DNA from: Zygaena filipendulae | Taxonomy: Eukaryota > Arthropoda > Insecta > Lepidoptera > Zygaenidae | Direction: 5' to 3' | Length of the DNA: 64,000 bases | NCBI GenBank assembly: GCA_907165275.2 | Contig: OU015652.1 | Span: forward strand, 10,803,001 to 10,867,000 | Shown: positions 33,018 through 43,948 of the stretch, one piece after another | How positions within the stretch are numbered: position 1 is the stretch's first letter | Layout of the letters: each line of letters begins with the position of its first letter | Translations under genes and position numbers: made by a program | Notes under the pieces: model-generated | The model's input: the letters and a program-made list of their open reading frames with translations, nothing else | The model's database searches: none | What the model was told of the DNA's origin: nothing

Positions 33018-33434
33018 AGACAGACAGACAGAGAAAAATTTAAATAATTGATTTTTTTAATGTAAGTACCGCATATTTATATACACTCTGGTATATACTT
33101 TAATATATGCATTAGTGAAAAGCTGTTAATTTGGAATTACAAACAGGCACTCCAATTTTATTTATATGTATGTAAGTAGTATGTTTGTATAGATAAATCG
33201 ATAGGTATCAGAATATAAACGGGTTAAATAAAAACTGGCAGCAGGCTCAGACGAAATAAAAACTCAAGACGGAGCGCTGTGAACAAAGAAGTGAAGCCGT
33301 AAAACTACGCCTCGGCGTGTACATGCACAGTTACACGCACACACATATAACGAAACTACGCCTTACCTTGTCAGTCAAGCTATTCCGACGCGCGGAGTGT
33401 TACGCTGTAATAATTTCTATTTTTTAAAGAAAAA

Positions 33435-33530
33435 ATGCCGTATTTTGTAGTGAGAGGGTGTAAAAACCAATCTTCGAAAAATAAAAAGCAGGATAGAACC
33501 ACATTTTTAATAAAATATCAATTTTATTAA
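33435..33530 (+). pseudogene. THAP-domain remnant of a P-like transposase
   Basis: 31 codons starting MPYFVVRGCKNQSS, the typical first strand of a THAP zinc finger (Met-Pro ... Val ... Gly-Cys-x-Asn). The first zinc-binding Cys expected at position 4 is Phe here, and the frame stops at 33528-33530 before the rest of the C2CH domain. Non-functional. Confidence 0.5.
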
Positions 33531-33677
33531 TTTATGACAACTTGGAACACAAAACCTCCACAACTTTCATAAGTGTTGCCACTAGTGAGTGTCACAATAG
33601 TCCCCGTTTTTTGGGTAAGTTAATGTGACCTGGAACGTAATGTAACACGTTCATTTACCTATTTCGATTTTAAGTTT

Positions 33678-34250
33678 TTAACCGACTTCCAAAAAGCAGG
33701 AGGTTATGCATTCGATTTTATGTATGTTTTTTTTTTTATGTAGGTTCACCGATTACTCGAAGACGGTTGGACCAATTTCGAAAATTCTTTTTTTATTTGA
33801 AAGGGTTTAACCTGAATTAGGTCCCATTGCCACCAAATCGGGATCTGATGATGGGATCTTGGAGAAATCGAGGGAACTCTTCAAAAATAATAAGCACACC
33901 TATACCGATTTGAGTATTTTTTATAGTAAATCGTTTATTTGCTTTCGGAAAGCAAAATTTGAAGAAGTGGAACTGATGATGAAGACCACAGATGATCATC
34001 GGAACTACTCAATAATAGGTATTTCACGAGTCCCGATTCGTTAACTTTAAATGGTTTCTAAATAATTTATGCTCGTCACAACTCACAACGTATATGGCAA
34101 AGTGGAACTGAGTGTGATGTACCAGGAGAACTCCTCAAAAATTAACGTCCCTGCATCGAGAAGAGCAATGTTTTGTAAAAGATGATGAGTAGTTAACATC
34201 AGGCTATTGTAACTTAGATAAATTACAAACCGTCTCACTTAAAAGCAAGA
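33678..34250 (+). repeat. Dispersed repeat family 2
   Basis: AACCGACTTCCAAAAAGCAG, then GGTTCACCGATTACTCGAAG, AAGTGGAACTGATGATG and GGAGAACTCCTC blocks; homologous to 28345-29060 in reverse. Lies inside the P-like element. Confidence 0.7.
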
Positions 34251-34263
34251 AATTAACAAATTT

Positions 34264-34612
34264 TTAACAAAAAACACAAAACTAAAAAGCTTAAAATATC
34301 AAAATACCGATTTAATCCAACAGACAATAATACACGTAATACCTACTATTATTGGTTTGTGCTACCACTTTTCGATATGAAGTCGGTGACAAGCCAAGTA
34401 TGGAGTAAGTAGATAGATGAGCTAAGTCCACTCCCGCCATGAGCTCGTCGTGAACTGAACAACCCAAGTGGGCAGACGTAAGCGGGCTTGGCACCGAATT
34501 CAAATCGAAAAGTGGTAGCACAAACCAATAATAATAGGTATTACGTTGTTGGTCTGTTGGATTAAATCGGTATTTTGTTATTTTTACCTTTTTAGTTTTG
34601 TGTTTTTTGGAA
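34264..34612. repeat. Long foldback repeat with arms of about 110 bp
   Basis: Left arm about 34264-34378 and right arm about 34503-34612 are near-perfect inverted copies: AACACAAAACTAAAAAG against CTTTTTAGTTTTGTGTT, and GTGCTACCACTTTTCGAT against ATCGAAAAGTGGTAGCAC. The loop of about 125 bp is unrelated. Confidence 0.82.
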
Positions 34613-35268
34613 GTCGAACGGCGCGATCGATGATAGCGTTGTCTCGCTTCCGCGCGGTAGGTATGGCTGAGCGCGATCGAGTACTACTATTATGTTGTAA
34701 TTAGATAATATTGTGTATGTTTGCTGTGTGTGCTCATGTGTGATGTCGTTACTTCTATATTTTTTAACGAAACTCAACTTTTGTCTAGCATCCCGGACAA
34801 ATCTTTGTGATTTTTGGGTTGCTATTAGATTAAGTCATATTTGGTAAACGTTTTAAATAAAAAAAAAAAAAAAATTATTTTGTAAAAAAATTTAATATTC
34901 ATAAAATTAATGTAAGTGTAAATAGGCGTTAATTTTTATTTTCCATGTTTTATCATAAATTCGAAACCTATATTTTTAAGGTTCTCGAATATACAACCGA
35001 GGTATACAACTTAAAAAAATACTAACTTATCTATTTACTTATCCATTCATCTTTCTAGAACTTAACAATTTTGGGTAATAAGTTTTCACTGCACGGCAAC
35101 ACTCACTAAATGCTCACATGTTTACGATACGGGCTTCACTTTGTTGTTGACAGCGCTCCGTCTTGAGTTTTTATTTCGTCTGAGGCAGCAGGTTAATAAA
35201 AAATCTACGGCACACATTACATGCAATAGATATATGTATATGTACATTACGAGTAGATACTTTTAAGA

Positions 35269-35715
35269 AGTTTTTTTTTTCTTTTTATTAAGAGGGCTTT
35301 ATCGCATATGCGATTATGTCGTCCTGATATGGTGTACAAAATTTTTTTAAACTTAATTAGTTTCTACTACAACTGCTATACAGCATGTACAAAAGTTTTG
35401 CCTCCTCTGACGAAGGGTCGGCCAATGCAATATTACATCTCCCCATGTTACTCGTATGTGACAAAAATTTGCAATGTGTATTTTGTAGAACCTCGTTTCG
35501 CACACACTCCATCAGAATATGATAGACATCCTCTACAACCCCGCACTCTGAACAATTAGGCGTCAATGTTTTTTTTCATTAAATTAAAAATTTCGCGCAT
35601 GGAGCGTGCCCTGAGCGAAGTCGCATAGCAGTTACAGTGTCATCTCTATTTAACTTAATGCAATCCATCCAGGGAATTCTCAGAGGGTATGGCTGAATTG
35701 TTTTATACCATATAA
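35269..35715 (-). pseudogene. 3' end of a LINE (ORF2 tail, 3' UTR, poly-A), frameshifted
   Basis: On the minus strand an ORF2 C-terminus is visible in two frames: RDDTVTAMRLRSGHAPC, then after a frameshift/stop PNCSECGVVEDVYHILMEC, the Cys-Cys-His-Cys tail found after the RT in I/jockey-type LINEs. A short 3' UTR and an A-rich tail (the T run at 35269-35280) follow. Truncated at its 5' end and dead. Confidence 0.7.
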
Positions 35716-35796
35716 ATATATTTCCATCAAGAACTCATTGAAAAATATGCAGAGGTAGGTAGATAGGTACTTTTCCTGTTTGTTGCTTGCGGGGCG

Positions 35797-35819
35797 GCGG
35801 CGGCGGCGGCGGCGCGGCG
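35797..35819. repeat. (GGC)n microsatellite
   Basis: About seven GGC units in an otherwise AT-rich area. Confidence 0.85.
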
Positions 35820-35930
35820 GGGCGTCGCGTCGTGACTAGCTTTCCTATACCTAACTAAAAAACTTGAACCTTTCCTTGTACGTGTCCCTGATCGGTTAAC
35901 TCGTCAAGCTTACTGATATTTATTATAAGA

Positions 35931-36045
35931 CTACCTGTTCCCAGCGGTTTCACCCGCACTGATTTAGGAGTTCCCGTTCCCTACCCATGAAAATGTGTAA
36001 GAAAAATTTCATCATAATCGTTTGTATTTAAGGCGTGAAAAGGTA
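35931..36045 (-). repeat. Dispersed repeat family 1, short minus copy
   Basis: CTGTTCCCAGCGGTTTCACC then ATCATAATCG and GGCGTGAAAAGG. Confidence 0.5.
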
Positions 36046-36544
36046 AAAAACAGATAACAGATGGGTAGATGGACTAAGCTCACTCCCGCCACGAGCTCGT
36101 CGTGAGGAGAGCTGCCATTTCTGAAATTTGACACCAGGACAAATAAATAAATACCTTAAGCACGACCTTATGATATTTTAATGATGAATTTTAAATTAAC
36201 TGAAGCCGCGTCCACTAGCTAGTTCATAAAGGTACAAACTTTTTGATTGCCAAACATCACACCACATTTTCCTTGCTTTCACTCGGTATTATAGAAAAAG
36301 CCGCAAGTTTATAAACCGACGACGCGACGCGCCACGCGGTGTCTATAGGCTATAGGTTGCCAGATTAAATAGAACAAGCCGCGTCGAATCTCCATCTTTT
36401 TTGCAAAGGAGAAATGCAGTCTTGCGCATCCGTCTCGGTTATGTCTATGTACGAGTATGTATGTAATATACTTACAACGTATACGGAGAAAGTTTTACTT
36501 GTGCGTCAGAGCACTCACAGAGCGGGAGGTGCCCAGTTTATTCC

Positions 36545-36835
36545 TCGATAAGGGTCTCCTAACTCACTACATGCACCGCACGTTGTCAGAGGTACACAGA
36601 AGCACATAGGGAATTCCCGCGGGAACTCCGAAATTAACACGAGTGAAATTTTTTTTTTTTTTTTAATTATTTATTTACTCAGAAAAAAGTACAAAAATTT
36701 TTACGTCAGACACAAAAACCCAGCAGGGTTTATTCCGTGTCACATCTGGCATTAAATACAATACATATGTACTTACAGAAAGAAGGTTAAATTATAGTCG
36801 ATGCCGCACGATCATAGCAGCAACCCAAATCGCGG
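36545..36835. repeat. Fragments: family 1 piece and a LINE 3'-tail-like piece
   Basis: Plus-strand GGAATTCCCGCGGGAACTCC near 36610 is family 1. From 36653 a T run followed by AATTATTTATTTACTC and CAGGGTTTATTCCGTGTC looks like a poly-A-tailed element in minus orientation. Confidence 0.45.
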
Positions 36836-36858
36836 GCTTGTACAAAATATACTTATAT

Positions 36859-37225
36859 ACAGCGTGTTAATGAATTAACTGAAAATAGAAAGTAGTTTGG
36901 TCAGAATCGACTAGCGAATCGATCGCACTATGTTTTAATGTCGGTTATATTTTTTCATTTTTACTAGCCCATGTCTAAATTATTTATAATACAATATTTG
37001 GCGTGTACGCCGCGCGCCGCCCCCCGCAGCAAAAAAATTCCGAAAATTCGAACCGGTAGGCGCGGGCGTAGCGCTTGGAATTTCGTAGATAGGTTACCTC
37101 CAAACTAATGTTGAGTAACTTTTAAAGTATACATTTTTTCGACATAAAATATATTTTAGTCATATTATTGTTTATTTTTTAAATGGGGGTGTATCAGGTT
37201 TTCAGTTAATTCATTAACACGTTGT
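36859..37225. repeat. MITE with ACAGCGTGTTAATGAATTA ends (about 367 bp)
   Basis: Left ACAGCGTGTTAATGAATTAA and right TTAATTCATTAACACGTTGT pair over 27 bp, continuing through CTGAAAA; TAT-rich flanks on both sides fit a TA target. The centre is GC-rich (GCGTGTACGCCGCGCGCC). Confidence 0.75.
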
Positions 37226-37347
37226 ATAAAAAAGCGACACACGGACACGGTACATACAACACGTGTACATCAAGCCGGCCGTGTTTACTTGTGGGAAAGT
37301 ACTTGAATCAGTTCATTTGTAAGGAGTGTCACCGGGCTGGGTAAAGT

Positions 37348-37533
37348 TGTATTATATGTCGTAAATTAAATAAAATACTTTTGTAGCACTTGGGGTTTTA
37401 TTAAGATCCTTGAGAATTAATAATTACAGCTTTACGTGACAAAGTCGAGCGCAACTGACTCATTGACAAACTAATACCTTGTTACACAGCAGCTAGTTAT
37501 CAGTCTGTAGTTGACCACGCGCAATCTCCATAC
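37348..37533 (-). repeat. 3' LTR of Mag-like element, first part
   Basis: Matches 47864-48049. Interrupted after ...CTCCATAC by the LARD-like element and resumes at 43639. Confidence 0.9.
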
Positions 37534-38161
37534 TGTTAAATTATTAGCATTAGTAAGGATACCTAGTAAATAAAACAAAGCCTGATTTTAACAAAACTAT
37601 ATTCCTTTGTGTCTGTATTACCAATTATAATAAAAACTCTTTGATATAATTTGTATCAAATTATATAAAAATCAAAGCCAGTATAGATAAGCAATAGGAA
37701 TCTCAAAACATGTTACGCATAAAGTAATCAAATCTCTGAAGCTAAAGTTAAGCTTGAACAGTATATCCTATGAGAACAATACAGTAATCACAATTATTAT
37801 TACAAGCATTAAATAGAGCCAAAACTGTCTACCAATACTTAACTTTCGATGTTATGATGTCTTCCATCTAGGAAATCACCAGCACTACTGACTCGATCCT
37901 TTGTTGCTGCCATTATGTAAACATGTTCTCCCGCGCGTTTTTCCCGCTATCTCAAATAACATTTTATTTACTCTACAGTCTATGAATTCACAATGTTGCC
38001 AGTTATTAAATATGAATTGGCCATGGAAATGCAATTTAAATCACTTTAATAAACATTGGTATAATTATTTAAATTAAGAATCACAATACATAGCATAAGA
38101 ATCATAATAATATTAATCAATTTTAATATATTAGTACAGAATACCTAAATCACTATTCACA
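37534..38161 (-). repeat. LTR of LARD-like element (628 bp), left copy
   Basis: Starts TGTTAAATTATT and ends CTATTCACA on the plus strand. Contains TAGATAAGCAATAGG and ACATGTTA, which resemble an end of the GATAAGCAATA MITE. Confidence 0.9.
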
Positions 38162-38493
38162 CTCGCCCATCCTGACATCTTTGCGACCCTGCAAAGTAAA
38201 AAGGTTTTGTAAAAATAATTTCACTTTATCTAAATGTAACACAAATTCAAACCATGATTCTTTTTTTATCCAATACATGTTACTAAGTTCCACCAACTTC
38301 CACTTAACTTCTATCCATTATCCATAATAAGATTTTATTTTATTCCTTAATAACCAATAATATTAATAATAATGTTTAGCATTGAACCATTTATCAAATA
38401 TTTTATCTGCGAACTCGCTTAGACGATTACGTAATTTTCTTCCAAGTTCCAACTGCTACTAAAGTTGCGTTAGCACAATCACTCCTTTTACCA

Positions 38494-38910
38494 ATGATCG
38501 ACTATGCCGATACCTGCTTTACTGACATTAGCGAGGAGCAGCTAAATAAACTTGAGCGCCTCCAGAATCTATGTATCCGGTTCATATTTGGTCTACGCAA
38601 ATATGACCATGTCTCCGAATTTCGTACCAAGCTCAAGTGGCTTCCGATTTGCCTTCGCCGGAATGCGCATGTCCTCTTCCTTCTATATGGCATACTGTTC
38701 AATCCACCTTCCCCCAACTACCTAAAAGACCTCTTCGTATTTCAATCTTCTTCCCATAACCTGCCTGTTCGATCATCCCAGAACTTACTTCTTATGATTC
38801 CTGCCCCTAGAACCAACTTTTATGATTATTCCTTCTCTGTACAAGCAGTCCGCTTGTGGAATCCGCTACCTGTAGAGGTGCGAATAGGCCAAATCACTAC
38901 CCACCTTTAA
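38494..38910 (+). pseudogene. LINE reverse-transcriptase C-terminal fragment
   Basis: 138 codons of a CR1/jockey-type ORF2 tail, including MIDYADTCFTDISEEQL, LERLQNLCIRFIFGL and the typical SVQAVRLWNPLPVEVR. The catalytic RT core is missing upstream. It is fused directly to a second LINE fragment and sits inside the LARD-like element. Confidence 0.75.
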
Positions 38911-39209
38911 GAGCCTGGCTTACTTGGGGTGAACTGTTTCCTGAAACAGAAGGATTTATGCTTGCCATTCAAGACCAAGTCATCGAAACACGAAACTACC
39001 AAAAGCATATACTAAAAGTCCATAATATATCAAATGACAGCTGCAGAAAATGTAACGGTGCCCCGGAAACGATACAGCATCTCATAAGTGTCTGCAAGTC
39101 AATAGTACAAAAAGATTATAAACACCGCTACGACCAGGTTGCTAAGATTATTCATCAGAAACTTGCAAGCAAATCTAAACTGAGGACGAATGAACCAATT
39201 TCTTATTAA
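38911..39209 (+). pseudogene. Second LINE ORF2 C-terminal fragment, different clade
   Basis: Frame through GFMLAIQDQVIETRNYQKHI to SCRKCNGAPETIQHLISVC, a Cys-x2-Cys ... His ... Cys tail of the kind found at the end of LINE ORF2 proteins. It then runs DYKHRYDQVAKIIHQKL and stops. The clade (R4/Dong-like or related) is uncertain. Truncated at both ends. Confidence 0.65.
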
Positions 39210-39939
39210 AAATACATACCTGACAGCGTTCTAGGGAATTCAACCCACAGGCTGTAGAGCACAATATCTGAAAGCTTAAAAATTATACTGACCTCAAAAC
39301 GAAATAGCAAAAATGTGGAAATTACAGAATATTACCTTCATCCCTGTTGTACTACCACCATCTGAAATCCCTTGTCAACTGCACCAACCCTTCGCTACCC
39401 TCCAATTACCTAGGTACACTTACATTATTATGCAGAAGGCGGTAATACTAAATCCATGTCGAATCGTCCGCAAACTCCTCCAAACTGATGACCACACAAC
39501 TCTTAATACTTCCACTTAAACTAACCTCCACTTGGCTTTGGCCCGTGGTTGCCAATTAATACCGGTCTAGCTGAGAAGAATTCAAAAATCCAAATTCCCA
39601 TAATAATAATAATCCACTTCACAACACACAGATAAGAGTCTTGACCCCACACTAAGCTATAAGCTTGTGTCATGGCAACCAAGCAAACTTGGTATACCTA
39701 TAGGTACTTACTACATATTATTACATATGTCCATATTACACTATAGATATAGTATATTATATATTCACGCCCAGACTGATAAATATAATAATATAACAAA
39801 ATAAAATATAAATATACAATAATCTATACATACATAATTATAAATAAAATTTATGTGTCTGTTTGTAACTCAAAATTAACAGCTTTTTAATAAATGCATA
39901 ATATGAAAATAAGTATAATTATAATATGGCACCTACTTA

Positions 39940-40225
39940 TATGTCTGTCTGTTCCGGGTAATCTCTAAAACGGCTGGATCGATTTTAACTGGACTTTCAC
40001 TGGCAAATCGTCAAAGTCAAATCATTTATTCAAATTTGGTCCATAATATGACTCTTTGACGTCAACATAATTACAGTTATTATGACAACACCCATAAAAC
40101 ATCCACCCTTCACAGCTTCCTAGCTGATGTTATAAGGAGTAACTTGGCTACATTTATTTCCAAAAATTAGTTCCTGCGGGAACTCCGAAATCCACGCGAG
40201 CAAAATCGCGGGGCACAGCTAGTAA
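39940..40225 (+). repeat. Dispersed repeat family 1, diverged copy
   Basis: CTGTTCCGGGTAATCTC, CGGCTGGATCGATTTTAACT and the end TCGCGGGGCACAGCTAGT. Confidence 0.55.
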
Positions 40226-40445
40226 TCAATAAATAATTATATAAATAAATAAATAAATTTATTTCACACTCTTTATCTCCATTATTTTCAACCATAATTT
40301 ATAACCATTCATTATTATTCCATTATTTATAACCATTTTATTTTCAACCATAATTTATAACCATTCATTATTATTCCATTATTAAAACCATTTTATTTTC
40401 AACCATATTTTTTTTTCAATTTATCCAATTATTCAAGTAATTCCA
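40226..40445. repeat. AT-rich tandem repeat
   Basis: An AAATAAAT run is followed by two to three diverged copies of a unit containing ACCATTTTATTTTCAACCAT and ATAACCATTCATTATTATTC. Confidence 0.65.
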
Positions 40446-43006
40446 TTTTTACCAATATTTTATTCATTTAGTCCAATTTATTCATTAATACCAGAGATCC
40501 ATTTAATTATTCCATTTGTTACTTTTATACCATTCATCACTTAGATTATATCAACCACTTTTAACCATTACTTTAGTATAGGTACATCAGGTACATGACC
40601 ATATATTCCAGTATTTAATTTTTGTACCTAATCCATTAGTAATTAAATCCAATAATCAAAATCGCTTTAACTAGTTAACCAGCTAGTTATTCCTTACACA
40701 ATTGGTAGAGTAAATTCTTTTTCCCTCAAGTACCTAGATTAAATTGACATTGAAAGAACTTTATTTGACACAACACATAGGTACATTAATTTTTAAAAAA
40801 GTATGAATAAGGGACTGCTTCCCAACCGCCAAACTATCAGAAACGTACCGGGAGATCGCAAGCGCATCAAACCCAAAATTAACTATAAATTCTTCTATGC
40901 TATCCACCTGACTCGTCTGTCGAGATTGTATCGGTCTCAGAGTCTATTTAGAACAATTGTATGTAATCTGACTATGCTTTGACACCTTATGGACAAGTTC
41001 TAGTTGAAGAAAAGAAAGAAGTCTATCCATTACAAACAACCAAGGAAACAAACAAAAATGGATCTTATGTCCTTATTTTTTTTTTTGTGCCTAGCCCTTT
41101 GACATAATCAAAGCTTGTATTTACTCTACTCATTCATTCCAGTTCTCTCTTTTACTACCGCTCGTACTTCCATTCCACATACTATTATCTTCTCTCATTC
41201 GTCATATCTTTTACACTTCCATGGTTGGCTGCCACGTTCCTACTTCATCCTACACCTTTTATCTTTATTTATTTATATTCTATCTTATGCCAGGATAGGT
41301 TAGGGTTGGGTTTACAATTTTACCTACCATTTTACATACATTACTTATACACTATTCCTTATATTTGTAGAGTTAGTTCCTTAATATTATTTATTCCACT
41401 GCTCTTATTTACTAACAATATATATTATCCTTATTATTAACAACTAGTTTTCTACATTTGCTATACGTATATATGTAACAATATATAATATAACAAATAT
41501 TTATACTGTCCTATTTCTTCTTATTACTTATGTCCTTATTGGCGCCTATCAGATAATATACGGAGGTAAAGTTATATAAGTTTGCAAACTTTGTAAGTTT
41601 GGATGTAGTGGGTAGTCTCTGGTACTACTGAACAGATTCTTAAAATTCCTTTATAAAAGATACTGACACAGCACAGGAGTGACACGTACTTTCCATTTCC
41701 AAACAAAGAATTCCTGCCGAAATATCAAAATTCACGCTGGGAAATCAGCGGGGAAACAGATATTTTAATAGGTTAGGTATGGATAAAAGTGAAATAGGCA
41801 ATAAGGTAGGTACATTTTATCCGGATGTAAAGGAATTTCGCGGGTTGAATCGCGGGGGATAGTAGGCACCTAGCAGTAAAATATTACTTATCGTTGAAGG
41901 TAAATTATGATAATACTCTAAAACTGATTTTGTTCTCTATACGTATTTATTTAAGTATTATTAATGAATGTTGGCATATAATCAAAAAGAAAACTGTGAC
42001 TATTGTTTTAAACAAGATTCGAATTTGAAAACTAACTTAGAGACCACACTTGAATCGCAACCTTTTAATGTGTTATACAAATGCATATTACGTTTAATTA
42101 AATTGTTTAAATTACAGGAGGATTACAGAATAATTTCACAGAAAGTACCTTTACCTATCTATTTTCTTCAAAAGCTCAATGGTTAAATAGAGTTACTACT
42201 GCATTAATTAACATCAAGTTAAATATTGTGTAATTCCACTACAAATTATTAAGAAAGACTTACCGCTACCACAATAACCACGAGTATACTCCGCTACTAA
42301 GCGCACTAAAGAAGAAATGCTGTAATTGAATACCCGCGCATAATCACACATTTTTAGACTTATAAGCATTGATATATTCCTATAAGAAAAAATCTCCAGG
42401 ACTTCAAACCCATTTACTACGAATTCTATCGACACGTCCTGACCTTCATACTTTTATTGGACTACCTCCAAAACCTTTTACAAAAATATCTGATGGAAGC
42501 AATAAGACAAGTTTTAGCGAGCAATCTCGAGTATCTAAATTAACCCGTGTAATCGATATTGTCAGGGAATGCCTCTAAAATCTTTTGTTTCTATTTATGC
42601 CATGTAAATTCATAAGAACGCAAAGTCTTGTGCCACAACTTAGCCAATCCAGTCAAACGTGACTGCACATAATAACTTTTCCATCATCGTTCCAACCATG
42701 TATTGCCCTTAGATGTTCGATCTTATCAAGATTTTATTAAGCCATTGTAATACCGGCAATTCCGATTTCTCAAAATCGAATTCGGGAAAAATACGGGTTT
42801 AACCAAGACGTTACTATAATATGGAGCGATCCTACCAGTATCATCCAGTTGTGAAGATTCTTTATTTCTCACGGCCCGTGGAGAAGGCGTATCTCTAGGC
42901 CGCCATGGCGCCCAGGATCTGGAAGTGATCCATGACCGTCGTTTCGTTTAACAGGACTCCGAGAAAGCTTTGGCTGCTTGAATCCTTAATAATCCCACTT
43001 CTGAAA
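40446..43006. other. LARD-like interior, family 1 fragments, no gene
   Basis: Family 1 copies lie at about 41560-41765 and 41775-41870. Small open frames at 41968-42186 and 42369-42578 show no recognisable domain. Near the right LTR is a non-repetitive stretch (42700-43006), probably the 5' leader. The putative primer site is at 42994-43003. Confidence 0.5.
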
Positions 43007-43634
43007 TGTTAAATTATTAGCATTAGTAAGGATACCTAGTAAATAAAACAAAGCCTGATTTTAACAAAACTATATTCCTTTGTGTCTGTATTACCAATTA
43101 TAATAAAAACTCTTTGATATAATTTGTATCAAATTATATAAAAATCAAAGCCAGTATAGATAAGCAATAGGAATCTCAAAACATGTTACGCATAAAGTAA
43201 TCAAATCTCTGAAGCTAAAGTTAAGCTTGAACAGTATATCCTATGAGAACAATACAGTAATCACAATTATTATTACAAGCATTAAATAGAGCCAAAACTG
43301 TCTACCAATACTTAACTTTCGATGTTATGATGTCTTCCATCTAGGAAATCACCAGCACTACTGACTCGATCCTTTGTTGCTGCCATTATGTAAACATGTT
43401 CTCCCGCGCGTTTTTCCCGCTATCTCAAATAACATTTTATTTACTCTACAGTCTATGAATTCACAATGTTGCCAGTTATTAAATATGAATTGGCCATGGA
43501 AATGCAATTTAAATCACTTTAATAAACATTGGTATAATTATTTAAATTAAGAATCACAATACATAGCATAAGAATCATAATAATATTAATCAATTTTAAT
43601 ATATTAGTACAGAATACCTAAATCACTATTCACA
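43007..43634 (-). repeat. LTR of LARD-like element (628 bp), right copy
   Basis: Identical by reading to 37534-38161. Confidence 0.9.
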
Positions 43635-43638
43635 ATAC

Positions 43639-43747
43639 ATTTATAGGTTAAGTGTCAAAAGACCCAATTGTTACTCCGTACATCTCAGACAGTCTGTATC
43701 AACTGCGTTTCGATTGTCCATGTTATTGCGTTTGGTTAACCACTACA
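43639..43747 (-). repeat. 3' LTR of Mag-like element, second part
   Basis: Matches 48050-48158 and ends GGTTAACCACTACA. Confidence 0.9.
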
Positions 43748-43763
43748 TCATCCCCCTTTCCAC
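43748..43763 (-). other. Polypurine tract of Mag-like element
   Basis: GTGGAAAGGGGGATGA on the minus strand, directly beside the 3' LTR. Confidence 0.8.
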
Positions 43764-43948
43764 AAAAAAAACAAAAAAAAGAATACCAACTCACAAAATA
43801 AAAGATAAATTCCAAATGCTCTTAACAACTTTTAAAACTTTTCTCTCCTGCAATAACTTATCTGTTATACTTATAACTTATTGCCATTAAACTTTATTAC
43901 AGTTGTTTTACACTGAACTGCACACACAATACAGATTATTACATCAGA

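Larger units (their letters stand above)
33246..35184. mobile_element. Non-autonomous P-superfamily-like DNA transposon (1.94 kb)
   Basis: Long terminal inverted repeats: the first 35 bp, starting CTCAGACGAAATAAAAAC, match perfectly, and pairing continues with a few mismatches to about 53 bp (33246-33298 against 35132-35184). The flanks carry a perfect 8-bp direct repeat GCAGCAGG (33238-33245 and 35185-35192). An 8-bp target duplication is typical of the P and hAT superfamilies. The short ORF at 33435, close to the left repeat, begins like a THAP domain, the DNA-binding domain of P-type transposases. The interior is otherwise filled with other repeats (33678-34250, 34264-34612), so no transposase is encoded. 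Confidence 0.72.
37534..43634 (-). mobile_element. LARD-like LTR element without pol (6.1 kb)
   Basis: 628-bp LTRs at 37534-38161 and 43007-43634 read as identical and end TG...CA. The 4-bp target duplication ATAC lies at 37530-37533 and 43635-43638, inside the Mag-like LTR. The interior (38162-43006, 4.85 kb) has no gag, protease, RT or integrase of its own; it carries LINE fragments, repeats and AT-rich DNA. Minus orientation is inferred from a purine tract beside the left LTR (CAGGATGGGCGAG, minus strand) and a putative primer site beside the right LTR (CAGAAGTGGGATT, minus strand, complementary to part of the tRNA-Leu 3' arm). It must depend on another element's enzymes. Confidence 0.82.

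Noticed and set aside
41968..42578. Small ORFs in the LARD interior as a possible gag
   Set aside because: No capsid or zinc-knuckle pattern, broken frames and the wrong strand relative to the inferred orientation.
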